NCBI GenBank assembly: GCA_001642005.1
Contig: LWCA01000068.1
Coordinates: forward strand, 1-62,711
Reading direction: 5' to 3'
From: Intoshia linei
Lineage: Eukaryota > Orthonectida > Rhopaluridae
DNA length: 62,711 nt
Shown: positions 46,996 to 58,500 of the stretch, in pieces
Layout of the letters: each line of letters starts with the position of its first letter
Position numbering within the stretch: position 1 is the first letter of the stretch
Made by a program: the position numbers and the translations under genes
The notes under the pieces: generated by a model
The model's database searches: none
What the model was told of the DNA's origin: nothing
Seen by the model: the letters and a program-made list of their open reading frames with translations, nothing else

Positions 46996-49785
46996 ATGAT
47001 TGGGTTGATTGTAATGCTCGGAATCTTTGCTTTCGTGGGAGTGATTGGAAATGGTTTAGTAATTATAGTTTATACATCCATCAGATGTAGAAACATTAAC
47101 CAAAAATTTTTAAACTTTTTTATACTGCAAATGACTATTGCCGATTTTATAGTGTGTCTAGTATTACAAATTTTCTCAATATACATGGAATACAATCAAT
47201 GGACTGTTGAATATGATTGGATTTGTAAATTGTACCAATTTGTGGTAACATCCTATATACCTTATTCTATTTTTTTAACAGTAACTTTCTAATAATACAT
47301 GGTATATTATGTTTAGGTTGCCATTGCTGTAGAACGATTCATAACCATTTGCTTTCCTTTTCATCGTAGAACAATGACATTATTTCGCGCAAAGATTGTA
47401 TGTTTATTGTGTTTTATAATGTCAATATCACTTTCTTTGGTGGTTGTTTTAATGTATGGAACATACAAAAAAATGATTGGATTTTCTCAACAATTTAATA
47501 CATCTCAGTTGAATGTTACGCAAGTTAAATCTTTTCATATTTCAGGGTTTAATGTCACCAAAATCAAAGGTATGCAACTTTCCGGACTTTCTATGGGTCA
47601 ATTTCAATTTCTCAATCTTTCACGACTCAATACGTATCAATTGAAATCTTTAAATATTAGTGTTAATACCTATTATACTGGAATCTGTCAACCTACTTTT
47701 ATACACTTTTCTCAAAAATTTATGACAATTTATCAAACAGTTTATTCTAATATTTTTCTAGTTTGTTTATTGTTGGTGCTTATTCTTTACATTTTTTTAT
47801 TTCGAAAAATTGTTAAACAACGCAACAAAGCTAAAAAACTGAAATCTGGATACCAAATTATTAACAAAAAATTAGAAAATAAAAAAATTGATAATAAATT
47901 GATTAATAGTATAACGAAATGTGGATCAAGATTAAAACCATACAGGTAAATTATTCATGTTTGATAGTTTTTCTTTCTTAACTAAATAAATTAAAATTCA
48001 TAATTTGTTTACCTTAAGACCGTCTCTCTAAATACATATTGAAAAACTTTTATCGTCACCTTGTACAATAATTCACATTTCACAACAAATTTAATGCATA
48101 CTCAAAGTCAGTGATTTCCAACCTGTGGGTAATTTAATATTTTTCATGGGTAATCGCGAAATTTGTTCTAAAAAATAGGATTTTTTTTAGTTTTTTTTGT
48201 CGCATGCACAGTAATGTATAAAATATAATTTTTCCCATTGATTCCTTCAGGGTCAAAAACACAATTTCCCCTTTCTTTTAAAATTAGAATTAGTTTTTTA
48301 AAAAATTTTATTTAAATTTACTATTAAAAAAATTATATGGCTTATTTTAAACACCTGACCATCTAAAATGCAGTTAAACAATATAGTGGGTAATATCAAA
48401 ATAAGTACTATAATATAGGTAATGTAGTAAAAAAGGTTGGGAAACACTGCTCAAAGTAGACGTTAATTTGATAATAATAGAGGGGCTACAGTCAGATGTA
48501 ATATGGTGTAATCACCATAAAATGCTTTTAAGGCAATTCCTCTTCGTGGGACTCAACGATATTTTTGTAATATAGAGGCTTCATTTTTTCAAATTGAGCA
48601 TTTCAAAATTACATTATTGGATATCATAATTATTTTGTGTATTATATTAAAAGCCATTTCAAAAGACTTGGGTAGGTGGAAATGGGTTATGTGACACTAC
48701 GCATTAGTGTATTCAACTTAGTTTTTTTTATTTTTATAGGAGTGCTGGAAATAATTGATGTGTCTAACGGGTGCTAAATTTAAAAAAGGTTAAGAAACGC
48801 TTCTCTATGGCACCAAATGTAAATGTGAATTCATCGCTATTTACCAGGGGTCTCAATTATGCGGCACCAATTGTGGAATGTGCGACCCACGTTATAATAT
48901 AAATTTTTTAAATATATTTCTTTTTATAATTTTTTCATGATTTATTTATGACTAGTTTGACTGTTATGTACTACGTACAAACAGCACCTAGCTCTGCCGA
49001 GGGCACATTTTTATTATACCAGAAAAATAAATTCAATAAGAAAAGCTAACCTAAAAATGATACTATTCACTATTATAAATAATTTAAAAAAGTGGTTCCA
49101 AACTTGTTACATGTGGACCCGTCATTTTCGTATTTTTATAGCAGTATAACAAGTAAGTTATACTATAGTTACTATACTTAAGTATAAATTGGTTTTTTTT
49201 AAATCCTGCCACTATTGATTTTTTTAATAAATGGTTACACACACAGACATTCATTTTATATAAGTAAAGGATTACAATTTTAACATTATTTGTACACTTA
49301 TTCCATTATTATTCTTATTTCATTTTATGAATTAAAATTATTATAAATAAATTAAAACTGTTATACATGTTATATATATATGTTATACATTCGCATTTTT
49401 ATAGGAAATTTTGGTCAATTTTGACAGTTTTTAATTGAATTGACAACATAAAGTGTCAACTAGAACTATCCTGCAATTTCCCAAGTTACTTTGATTCCAA
49501 AATTTTATATTTAATTTTAGAAAGAAAAAAGACATATATCTTCAACAATCAAAAATAAACTCATTAATAGCTAATTTAAAAACTGCAATCATGCTTTTTG
49601 TCGTTACTTTAGTATGTTTTATAACCTATCTACCGTCTTTTCTAATGACATTTGAATTAATACCATATATACGAATAATATTTTATTTTTACTTTATCAA
49701 CAACCTTTCAAATCCTATTATATACTTTATTATGAATAAAAAGTTTCGAAAAGACTTTAAAAAAGTTTTTTTTATTAAACATTAA
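46996..49785 (+). CDS. Rhodopsin-class GPCR with repeat-bearing extracellular loop (GPCR 2)
   Basis: Exons 46996-47280, 47317-47945, 49521-49785; 392 residues, in phase. Class A hallmarks: GN in helix I (VGVIGNGLVIIVY), TIAD in helix II, Cys before helix III (WICKLY), ERF for DRY (VAIAVERFITICFPFHRR), Cys in loop 2 (GICQPTF), YLPSF in helix VI, and NPIIY in helix VII followed by KKFRKDF. The second extracellular loop is about 65 residues long and built of four 13-residue repeats starting with Ser (47503-47658), with five N-glycosylation sequons. Peptide-receptor type by helix III/IV sequence; the ligand is unknown. Intron 1 is 36 bp. Intron 2 (1.6 kb) holds a hAT MITE and DR1. Confidence 0.92.
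47503..47658 (+). repeat. Four 39-bp coding repeats in GPCR 2
   Basis: In-frame units SQLNVTQVKSFHI, SGFNVTKIKGMQL, SGLSMGQFQFLNL and SRLNTYQLKSLNI, each 39 bp, with Ser at position 1 and Leu or Phe at position 3. The next codons (SVN) start a fifth, broken unit. DNA identity between units is lower than protein-pattern identity, so the array is old. Confidence 0.85.
48109..48449. mobile_element. hAT-type MITE with perfect CTCAAAGT duplication
   Basis: The ends CAGTGATTTCCAACCT and the complement of AGGTTGGGAAACACTG match at 14 of 16 bases. They are flanked by an identical CTCAAAGT (48101-48108 and 48450-48457). It is non-coding, 341 bp, in GPCR 2 intron 2. A further partial hAT end (CAGGGGTCTCAATTATGCGG) lies at 48845. 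Confidence 0.88.
48952..49265 (+). repeat. DR1 dispersed repeat copy in GPCR 2 intron
   Basis: Head ACTAGTTTGACTGTTATGTA then CTACGTACAAACAGCACCTA; middle shortened; 3' end keeps an ACACACACAGACATTCATTT run and TATAAGTAAAGGAT. A rearranged head fragment follows the gene at 49807-49990 (GTACATTGCACAAACAGTAT). Confidence 0.7.
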
Positions 49786-50482
49786 ATTTCATTATTTTTT
49801 TGTTATACTAGCTTGATGTACAATGTACATAAAGTAAAATATGTACATACATAAACATACACTGTATTGTTTACAACGTACATTGCACAAACAGTATCTA
49901 GCTCTGTTATGGTCCGCTTTTTTAATTTTTATCAAGCTGACAAAACAATAAAGTAAAACCAATAAAATTATGGTTAATACCATTCATTAAACTTATATAA
50001 ATCAAGGGACCACATGGTCCTTTGAGAACCACGTGTATAAATTAACTAATCGAATATATGTAAACATAATAATGATTCTAAACTAATTATAATATGCAAA
50101 ATTTCATCATTGAATTAACTAAATAAACAATTAACTTTTACATTCTAAAATTTATGTACCAAAACTATCTACATTTGTTTAAAACAAGCTTGGGAGTCAC
50201 TGATTTACAGTGTTGATAAAAGTGAATATAGTGAGTAGCATGTTTGGCAATTGTAAGATATTTATGTACCATATTTTATTAAATTTAATTTTTTGGTAGA
50301 ATTCAGTATGTCCACCTGCAGAACCTCTGTATTCAGTGACTACAGACTACTAGTCACTAATTGTAAAAAGTAAAGATCAGTCAAGCTGGCGTAATATTGT
50401 TAAGATTAGTAGATTGAACATAATATTCTACAGTAGATTTATTATTTATTAAATAAGAAATTTATTACAATAAAAATATACA
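49786..50482. other. Spacer between convergent GPCR 2 and REEP genes
   Basis: Contains a broken DR1 head (49807-49990) and otherwise AT-rich DNA. The two genes end toward each other here. The minus-strand frame at 49792-49983 lies inside the repeat and is not called. Confidence 0.55.
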
Positions 50483-52086
50483 CTAATTATTTCTTTTACG
50501 TAATCGATACTTAATGGAATTTGTGGTATCAATCTAAGATAAAAACTTTAGAAAATGAAATATAAAAATAAATAAATATACAGCTTCAGTTTGTTCATTG
50601 TCCTCTTCTAAATCACTATCATTATACTCTTGGAGATGTTCATAGTCTAATGGAATTTTTTAACTGATACAGTGGAATCCGCTTATAAGAGACGTCTCTT
50701 ATATCCGAAAAATCAAAATAGTAAAAACTTTAAATAAATAAAATTTTAAGTAATATATGTCGTATAGAATGTGTAAAACTTTCATTTATATTTTGTTTTA
50801 ATTTTGGGTTTTAGTAATTTTTTTTGAACCAAACTTTCAAGGGGGGTTTTTAAGATTTTTTTTGAACCAAACTTTCAAGGGGGGTTCTTAATATTTTTTT
50901 TGATCACAATTGCCTGTCCACTATAAGCGGATTTTTATCCCTTATATCCGGAGTTTCTTATAAGCGGATTCCACTGTATATTAAAAATTTTAACGTTTTC
51001 ATTCTTTACTTCCATAAAATTAACTACGTGTTCCAGAGTATAATTATTACTACAAATTAAAAATTCTTAGACTATTAAAAAGAATAAATTCTCATACAGT
51101 TTTTCAAAGCGGATGTAGTCTCCTGTTTCATTCTAAGAAACCCGAGTTTGACGTGCAAAAACGCAAATTACCAATATTTTTTAAAATATTTCCCTCAATT
51201 TTAGTCTATCATTAATAAATACCTTCATCTGCATCAATAGTATCTTGAATTGACATATTTTCGTTTTCGTCAGTTTCAATTTGTATTAGTTGAGTTTCAT
51301 CGTTTTGAAATATGGACAACTATAAATTTCATTTACAAATAAAAGTTAAAAAAATAAAAGTAGGATGAACCAATAAAAGTTTTTAAAAACAATGAAAATT
51401 TTTTGAAATTCAAATTTTATCAAGCGACCCTTAGCCGCTGTGATTGGATACATGAAAATTAACAAAACTTTACGTTTTTGAAAGTAGAAAATGCATTGGT
51501 TGTAACATGATTAATAATTTGAGATGCATATGTCATAAAGATTGTATAACCATAACTTTTAGCTTTTTCTATATACGAATCAATGTCCTAATCAAAAATT
51601 TAACATTTAACATTTAAAAAAAAAGAAACGTTTTCTTTCTGTACAAACCATGGATGGATAAATTTTTTATACAAAATACTGGATCCACGAGTAGTTCCAG
51701 ATAGCAACCATAGTAAAAATATAATTTTAATTTCATAATATAGAGGTAACCTAATTATAAAAATGAAAAGATACAAAAATATAATACCAAGAGAAGAAAA
51801 TATCTGTAACAAATTCAATGATATGAAAAATTGAAAATACAATCCAATACATCATCCAAGATACCTACATATTAATTGAAATAATTTTATTCAGATTTTA
51901 TATTAAATTTTACGTGTAATTTCACATTTTTTGTTTTAATTGTTTTGTATGAGGCGTACAATGGATATGCAACACCAAAAATCAATCTAAAATTTTAATT
52001 TTAATAAAATTAATTGTATTACATGTCAATTTTACTATTTATGCCAAAAATTACATGAAAATGCGAGACAGGAAACAAGAAATCAT
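50483..52086 (-). CDS. REEP1: REEP (receptor expression-enhancing, TB2/DP1/HVA22) protein
   Basis: ER-membrane-shaping hairpin protein. Eight exons in phase: 52086-52055, 51986-51914, 51864-51788, 51750-51630, 51587-51474, 51319-51223, 50646-50582, 50533-50483; 209 residues, against 201 for human REEP1. [19 protein letters not shown] matches the REEP1 N-terminus. Next come [65 protein letters not shown] and [14 protein letters not shown]. The tail is acidic ([28 protein letters not shown]) and ends in a basic RLRKRNN. It fits the REEP1-4 branch. Intron 6 holds the pogo-type MITE. Confidence 0.93.
50670..50976. mobile_element. pogo/Tigger-type MITE with TA duplication
   Basis: CAGTGGAATCCGCTTATAAG at the left and its complement at the right are flanked by TA. 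Inside are two tandem units of about 35 bp with core TTTTTTTGAACCAAACTTTC. The same core is found in the palindrome of the ACSL intron, and GTCGTATAGAATGTGTAAAA links the two further. It is non-coding and lies in REEP intron 6. Confidence 0.88.
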
Positions 52087-52528
52087 ATTTGAAACGTGAA
52101 TATTTATTTAAAATAAATCGGTATTATTTAATTTACCATAGCTATTAAAATTTATTTAGGTGACAAGGAACAGTGACATAAGTTGTATAAAGTGTACAAT
52201 TTTATATACATTTTTTATTATTTTGACTAATAAAATTTAATTTTTAGATTACAAATAATTTAAGTAATTTTTAATTATATTAAGTAACGATAACATAATA
52301 TTTAGACACTTAGCTTCACATTTTAACTTATCTGGTAAAATAATATTGTATGTATGTTGCAAACTGTGCTATTATAATTTATAAAGCCTTTATACACATT
52401 TTTCTAAACATTTGAATTTTAAAATATCGTTGCAAATAAATTATCGTAATGAATATAACGTTATAGTTTCATAAATTTAAGATTAACAATAAATTTCGTT
52501 GTAAATTAAAATCAAATATCGCATAATT
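52087..52528. promoter_or_regulatory. Divergent promoter interval REEP / ZNF622
   Basis: 442 bp separate the two start codons, which face away from each other, so both promoters should be here. It is AT-rich with no motif I can identify. Confidence 0.4.
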
Positions 52529-55500
52529 ATGGAAAAAATACGAAATTTTCAATGTACTGTCTGTTTGGTATATTTTGATGATCAACTCAGCCATAAAAGT
52601 CATTACAAGACACAATGGCACACATTCAATTTAATGCGGAAACAAATAGATAAAAGTCCTATTCGACTTGATCAATATGATGAGTTGATCAAATTGCAGG
52701 TATTTTTATATTTTTTTTATATAATAGATTTAAACTGAAAATGTGGGTCACTTTAGAAAATAATCAAATAATATGGTATAATAAATTTATGGAATTGTGT
52801 TGAAAAAAATTATAAGTTTTTATATACTTGGGTAACCATTTTAATTTTTAATATTTTAATTTTACTCATTTTGTTTATTTATCAATTTAGAATGACAGTT
52901 CTGAAACCAAAGAAAAAATTCCTTGCATAATTTGCAACAAAAGATTCGAAAATATAAAATCTTTTAATAATCATGTTAAATCTAAAAAACATTTGTCATT
53001 AGGGAAAATTTTTAAAGCCAGAAAGGTAGATGTTGACTCCAATTCTGTATCTTTGAAAAAGGATGGTAATGTATTTCTTGATATGCTTATAGTGAATTAC
53101 GTTGATTTGATAGATTGAATATTTTTTGGCCTAAAATTTATTTGCCCAATAGAGTTGTATTATTCATTTATAAAAAAATCCTAGGCTTTTATATTTATTG
53201 TAAATTTTAAAACTTAGACAGATATTATGACACAGTTCAAGTGATGTTCTATTATTCTATTTTACGGATATAGTGTTAAAAGCTAAGGGAAATCAGGGGA
53301 TATTCAGAGACACTCAATGCAATGTTCCATACTATATACAAACTTTTCTGTTACTGTTTAATAATGTTAAAACTTATTTTCCACGCATTTTCAATTATAG
53401 AACAATGTCATAAAAATGAATGTAGAATTGTTATTTTAAAGGTGTTTTCATCGACCCTTGTATATACGGGTGGACCTGGTTGTCCTTGATAAATTCTTTT
53501 ATTATTTAATTTCAACTTTAGATGTAGAAACTGGAAAAACATGTCTGTTTTGTACTTTGAATTTTTCTAGTAATGATTACATGAGTCATTTAAAGAAACA
53601 TTCTTTTATACCTCCAAATAGTGACCAACTTATCGATCGAGATGGGCTTATAACATTGCTACGTAATTTATTTTATTGAATTTTGGAATTATTAGTTTTG
53701 TTGAATGATGAGATTTATTTTTTATCACATTTAAAAAAGATTTACACAAATCTATACGGAAGGGTAAGAACCTCGGAATATCCACCAGTTTCTCCGTAAA
53801 TTTTTATTTCGTTACAATCTGTAGATCGTGATTCAGTACCAGCGGTTCTTAACCATTTTTAAGTATCGCCTTAAATCAATAATTCATAAATATGCTTTTT
53901 AAGTGAAAAAAATATATACAAGGGAGGAATGAGCTCAACTTACGAGCCAGACAGAACGTACCATGCTTGGGTCATTCTCAAAAATGAAAAACAGTTCCAT
54001 AAAAACATTTTTTCCATTTAACAAAAATTTCCTTGAAGCCCCGAAGAGGGCATCACGTAAGTTTGGTTATGTTAAAGCCAAGTGATTATAGTCATTAACG
54101 TTACTTTATTTGTTAAACTTGAAATTTACTAAATTGATATTGAAAACTGTCAAATTGAAAATAATGAATATTAAATACTTTTAAATATAGGCCACACCTA
54201 ATCGTCAATAAGGTCGTCGGTGGCCCATCCCTACTCTAACTAAAACTATTTGTATTTCTAGGATTTAAAAAAATCACAGCTAATACTGCTTTCATAAGTT
54301 AATAAATTTTTATTTAAAATAAAAAATATTAATAAAAGTAATAAATAGAATTGAAAATTATTTTGTTACAGTTCCTTGGAATGAAATATATAAATTTTAA
54401 ATTAACCGCCTTATTCAATTTTACACGCGTGAGTAGTGTCTTCCAACACTAAACTTTTCCTCTTCTACCCAAATATAATTAAGTACTTTCATAAAAACTT
54501 ACTTTTATCAGGTAAATATTATATTTATATTTAGATGAATTGGTTCATGTGGCCTTCCAATGTATATACTGTTGTAAACTATTTTCAAATTCCGAGGCTG
54601 TAAAAAATCACATGGATAATACTGGACACAAAAATATACCATTTGATACAATTGAAGAATGTGAGGATTCTGTATTTTATCAATTTTATCACAAGTACTA
54701 TTATTTAGTTTAGTCATCATAATGGATCAGTGTCTCTCAACCTTTTTTTCATTGAAGTGAATAGTAAAAAATTTGATGCACATATTATATAATAATAATA
54801 CATATTGTTGAGTGCTATCTAATAGTCTTTACTATACTATAAGATTTTGCAAGGAAAAGCTCCAAATTTTAGAAAATAATTGTTTCGGTATTAACAAAAA
54901 AATATGATGTAACTGAACCATACATGGACAGTGTCCATTTGACACACATACGATTTAATGGTGCGCACCGGTTGAGAAACACTGTAGAAAAAATATCATT
55001 ATGATGCAACAAAGTTTTTTTTAATGGTTGTATGATTATGATACAACTTACAACCATACAACTTGTATGGATTTTCCTTCATTAAAATTTCATCAGCCTT
55101 ATGCTCTGGTTGTATTATTTTTGTGAGATTTTATGTATAAATTACAGTTTTGTCAAAAATATCTACATGATGCTAACCTACACTTCTTAACCTTACGTTC
55201 CTAACGTTAAACTTTATTTACACATTTCTCGAGGGTTCTTATTTTACAGATAGAATATGGGAAACATAAAACATTACAATCTGATTGCAATCAAAATAAT
55301 TATTATTTTTTCATTGAGCTGACTGTCATTAAATGATTTATATTACGTTTATTTTGACACAAATAAAAAATTTTAACAATTACTGATGAAATTTTTTATA
55401 TAAAATGGAGAAAAAAATATTTTTTTGTCGATTTTTAAAATTCTTATTATTTTATAAAAATTTTAACTAAAAACAAAAATAAATGAGGTAGAATTGAATT

Positions 55501-58500
55501 TAAAGATGAAAAGTGAACAACCAAACATGACTATTAACACAAGACCACTCAAAACATAGTTACAATATATCATCGTAACATTCCAGTAAATAAAGTTATA
55601 TTTTAGTTTTTTATGAAATTTTTAAAATGGGAAGCGTCTCGCCAAAAGTCTCCAAAATCTTTTTTTTCAGTGTAGCCATAAAACTGTCATACGCGACTTT
55701 ATCGGTTCCTGCACCATAAAGTTTTCAAAAAACTAATAAAATTGGCACAATTGACATTCCTGATATAGAATGTATTTTTAAACTCATAATTCAGCCGTAA
55801 TCCTGTTTTCGTGTCATGTATATTTTTTATAGAAGTGGCACTGAAATTGTTATATATGGTGAAGAATACGAAGATGAAGTTTTGGATGATGGAACAGATG
55901 AATACAAAATGGTTCTGCCTTCTGGTATATTTTAAATTTATTTAAATCAAGTACAAAAAAAATTTAATATAAATACATACAAACTAGAAACATTACCTAT
56001 AAATTTTTTTTACACAAATTATATATTAGGGAAATATTTTTGAGCAATATTCTAAAATCCATTAATGTCTACGTCTGAATAAATTACCTATAGACAGTTG
56101 AATAATTTGATAAATTTGTATCATTATGGAATTTGGTATGTATTTTTGAAGAATTGCCGGTAATAAGGTAATGCAATAATTCAGTCAAGTTAAACAACAA
56201 TATACAACTAAAATTACATTAGTATTGTCCATAAACCTATTACCATATTGTGATAAACGCAAAAATCATTTGACGTAGAAACATTCTAAAATTTAAATAT
56301 ATAAAAAATAAATCCGGTTAACGAGTGAGATTAGTCAGACAAAAGTTAATAAATATCATGTTTATGGAAAATATATTTCCATACTGTTTTTTATGTTTGT
56401 ACTCTAAATTCCAAAGTATTTTTGTAATATGAATTAACAAATGCAAAATCTTACCCGTAAGTACAAAAACAAATATAAAAACATGGTACAATTAAATTTA
56501 AAATTTTGAACAATTATAATTATTGATAATTATCAAACTTTTGATATTTGTTTTTAATTATATTAAATTGTATACACAGCGTACAATATACACTAGAATT
56601 AATTACTATTGATAGAAAGTAGTATTGACAATAATTAAAATTACCTTGATATGAATTTATTACAAGGTTTTGTCTTTTTGCCAATTTTCAATTCTTTTTC
56701 TATAATTTTTTTTTTTTCATTAAATTGTATATTTGGAGTTTTAGCACTAATATTCAAATTGGACCATTCATTATCAATTTGATGTATTATATTTTTAGTG
56801 TGTGCATTTTTGCGATAAACGGTTTCTTGAACCTAGAAAAAATTAATATATACAAAGCAGATTGTACTCGGATTTGATTGTTTATCGTCCATTGTTCTTT
56901 AATTTTTTCTAAATATTTGTCCCTTTTAAGAAACGTTGAAAATTTATACTAAAATTAAAAATAATTTTTAATATTTCAAAGTTAGTTTACACTGCATTCA
57001 TTAGTTGTCACTCGAATTGCATTGTCAATTTTTAATGTAGCATGAGAGCAAATATCAACAATGTCTTTGAAATGTATCGCTACCTAAATTGCAATTTAAA
57101 ACAATTATAAATCAGATGATTTACATGTTTTTTACGGTAAAATTTGTTGTGGAAAAAAATATGATTATTGGTTAAATAAAATGATCCACAGTATATTCGT
57201 GAATCTTTGATATACCAACAAGAGTAACCTAAAAGGTATTGATTTATAATAGCCTCGTAATAACAAATTACGATTGATAGCATATTCGTTTTCTTCGTGT
57301 TTGGGAAAAAGTTTGCGAAACTTAATTTGTTGTGGTGTATGCAAGGGCTATTTACAAATTAACAAAATTAAAATAAAACTTACCGATACATGATTGAAAT
57401 CAATTTCTTTAAACGATTCATCTTCGTTTTCAATTTTTCTATATTATAATTGTATACCATCATCAAAGTGTAAATTGGGTACAATAGTTTAAAAGAAAAT
57501 TAATATTAGTCAATTTCATTATAAATAGTTTCATAAAACTCAAAATATGAAATAATTTGTTTTTATATAATAATAATAATATAATAGAATAAATTTAAAT
57601 AAAAGTAAACCTCATGGACATTCTCCGGCTGTACCATTTCACCGGTTTGCTTTTTCCAGGTACAAATACAACATTTGAGCCAGAGTCGTAAGAATTAAAA
57701 TTTATTGAATCGAGGGTACTTTTTGATTTCACATGCATTTACAGTTTAATGTTATTTCCAGTTTTAAATTACAATATAAATATTTAACTTGGAAAGTAAA
57801 CATTCACAAAATATTTATTCGAAAAAATTTAAAACAATGCCGAGTCAAAGCACTGGTTTGTGTTTAATGCGACTATTTTTTCGTAATATATTACTGACCT
57901 AATTTTTAATTAATGTCATTCATTTATAAATGTTGTTTTTATGGTGAATTGTTGATGCCTGGCAATAAAATACAATTTACTTATCAAAACGATAGTTACA
58001 TTATAATCCCAGAATAATTCATAAATGCTGGACTAACATTCGCTGGTAGCATTGTCGTTTTGATCAACGTTTATTGTGTACATTTTTATTTTTGGTATCA
58101 GTTTTGTTAAAATTACCATTTCATGAGGTAATTACATGTAAATAACTAGTACCTGTTCAGGTTTGACTTAAATGGGGAATTGTTATTTTGATAAATTTTC
58201 TTAAACATGTACCAATTTTTATCGTCATTTGAAAAATATTACTTATAATTTAGCTAAATCCAATTGCTATAAAGGGTCTACGATTCAGTCATACAGTTTG
58301 ATACATTTAAAATATAATATGGCTCCAAATTTTAGTCATTTAGTGCAGGCATTCTCAACCCTTTTTCGCTGTAGACCCCTAAGATGATAATACAAAAAAC
58401 CTGTAGACCTTCAAAAAAATTAATAATAATGACAATTTTTAATGAATCATCACATTTGGGTGAAACGAATGATGGTCAAAAGACATTTTCTATTTTTGCG

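Noticed and set aside
51777-51842. Hydrophobic N-terminal part of the frame over the REEP exon
   Set aside because: It spans an intron; the proper exon starts at 51750 after tataattag.
53458-53521. N-terminal part of the open frame over ZNF622 exon 3
   Set aside because: Upstream of the acceptor at 53520-53521; intron sequence.
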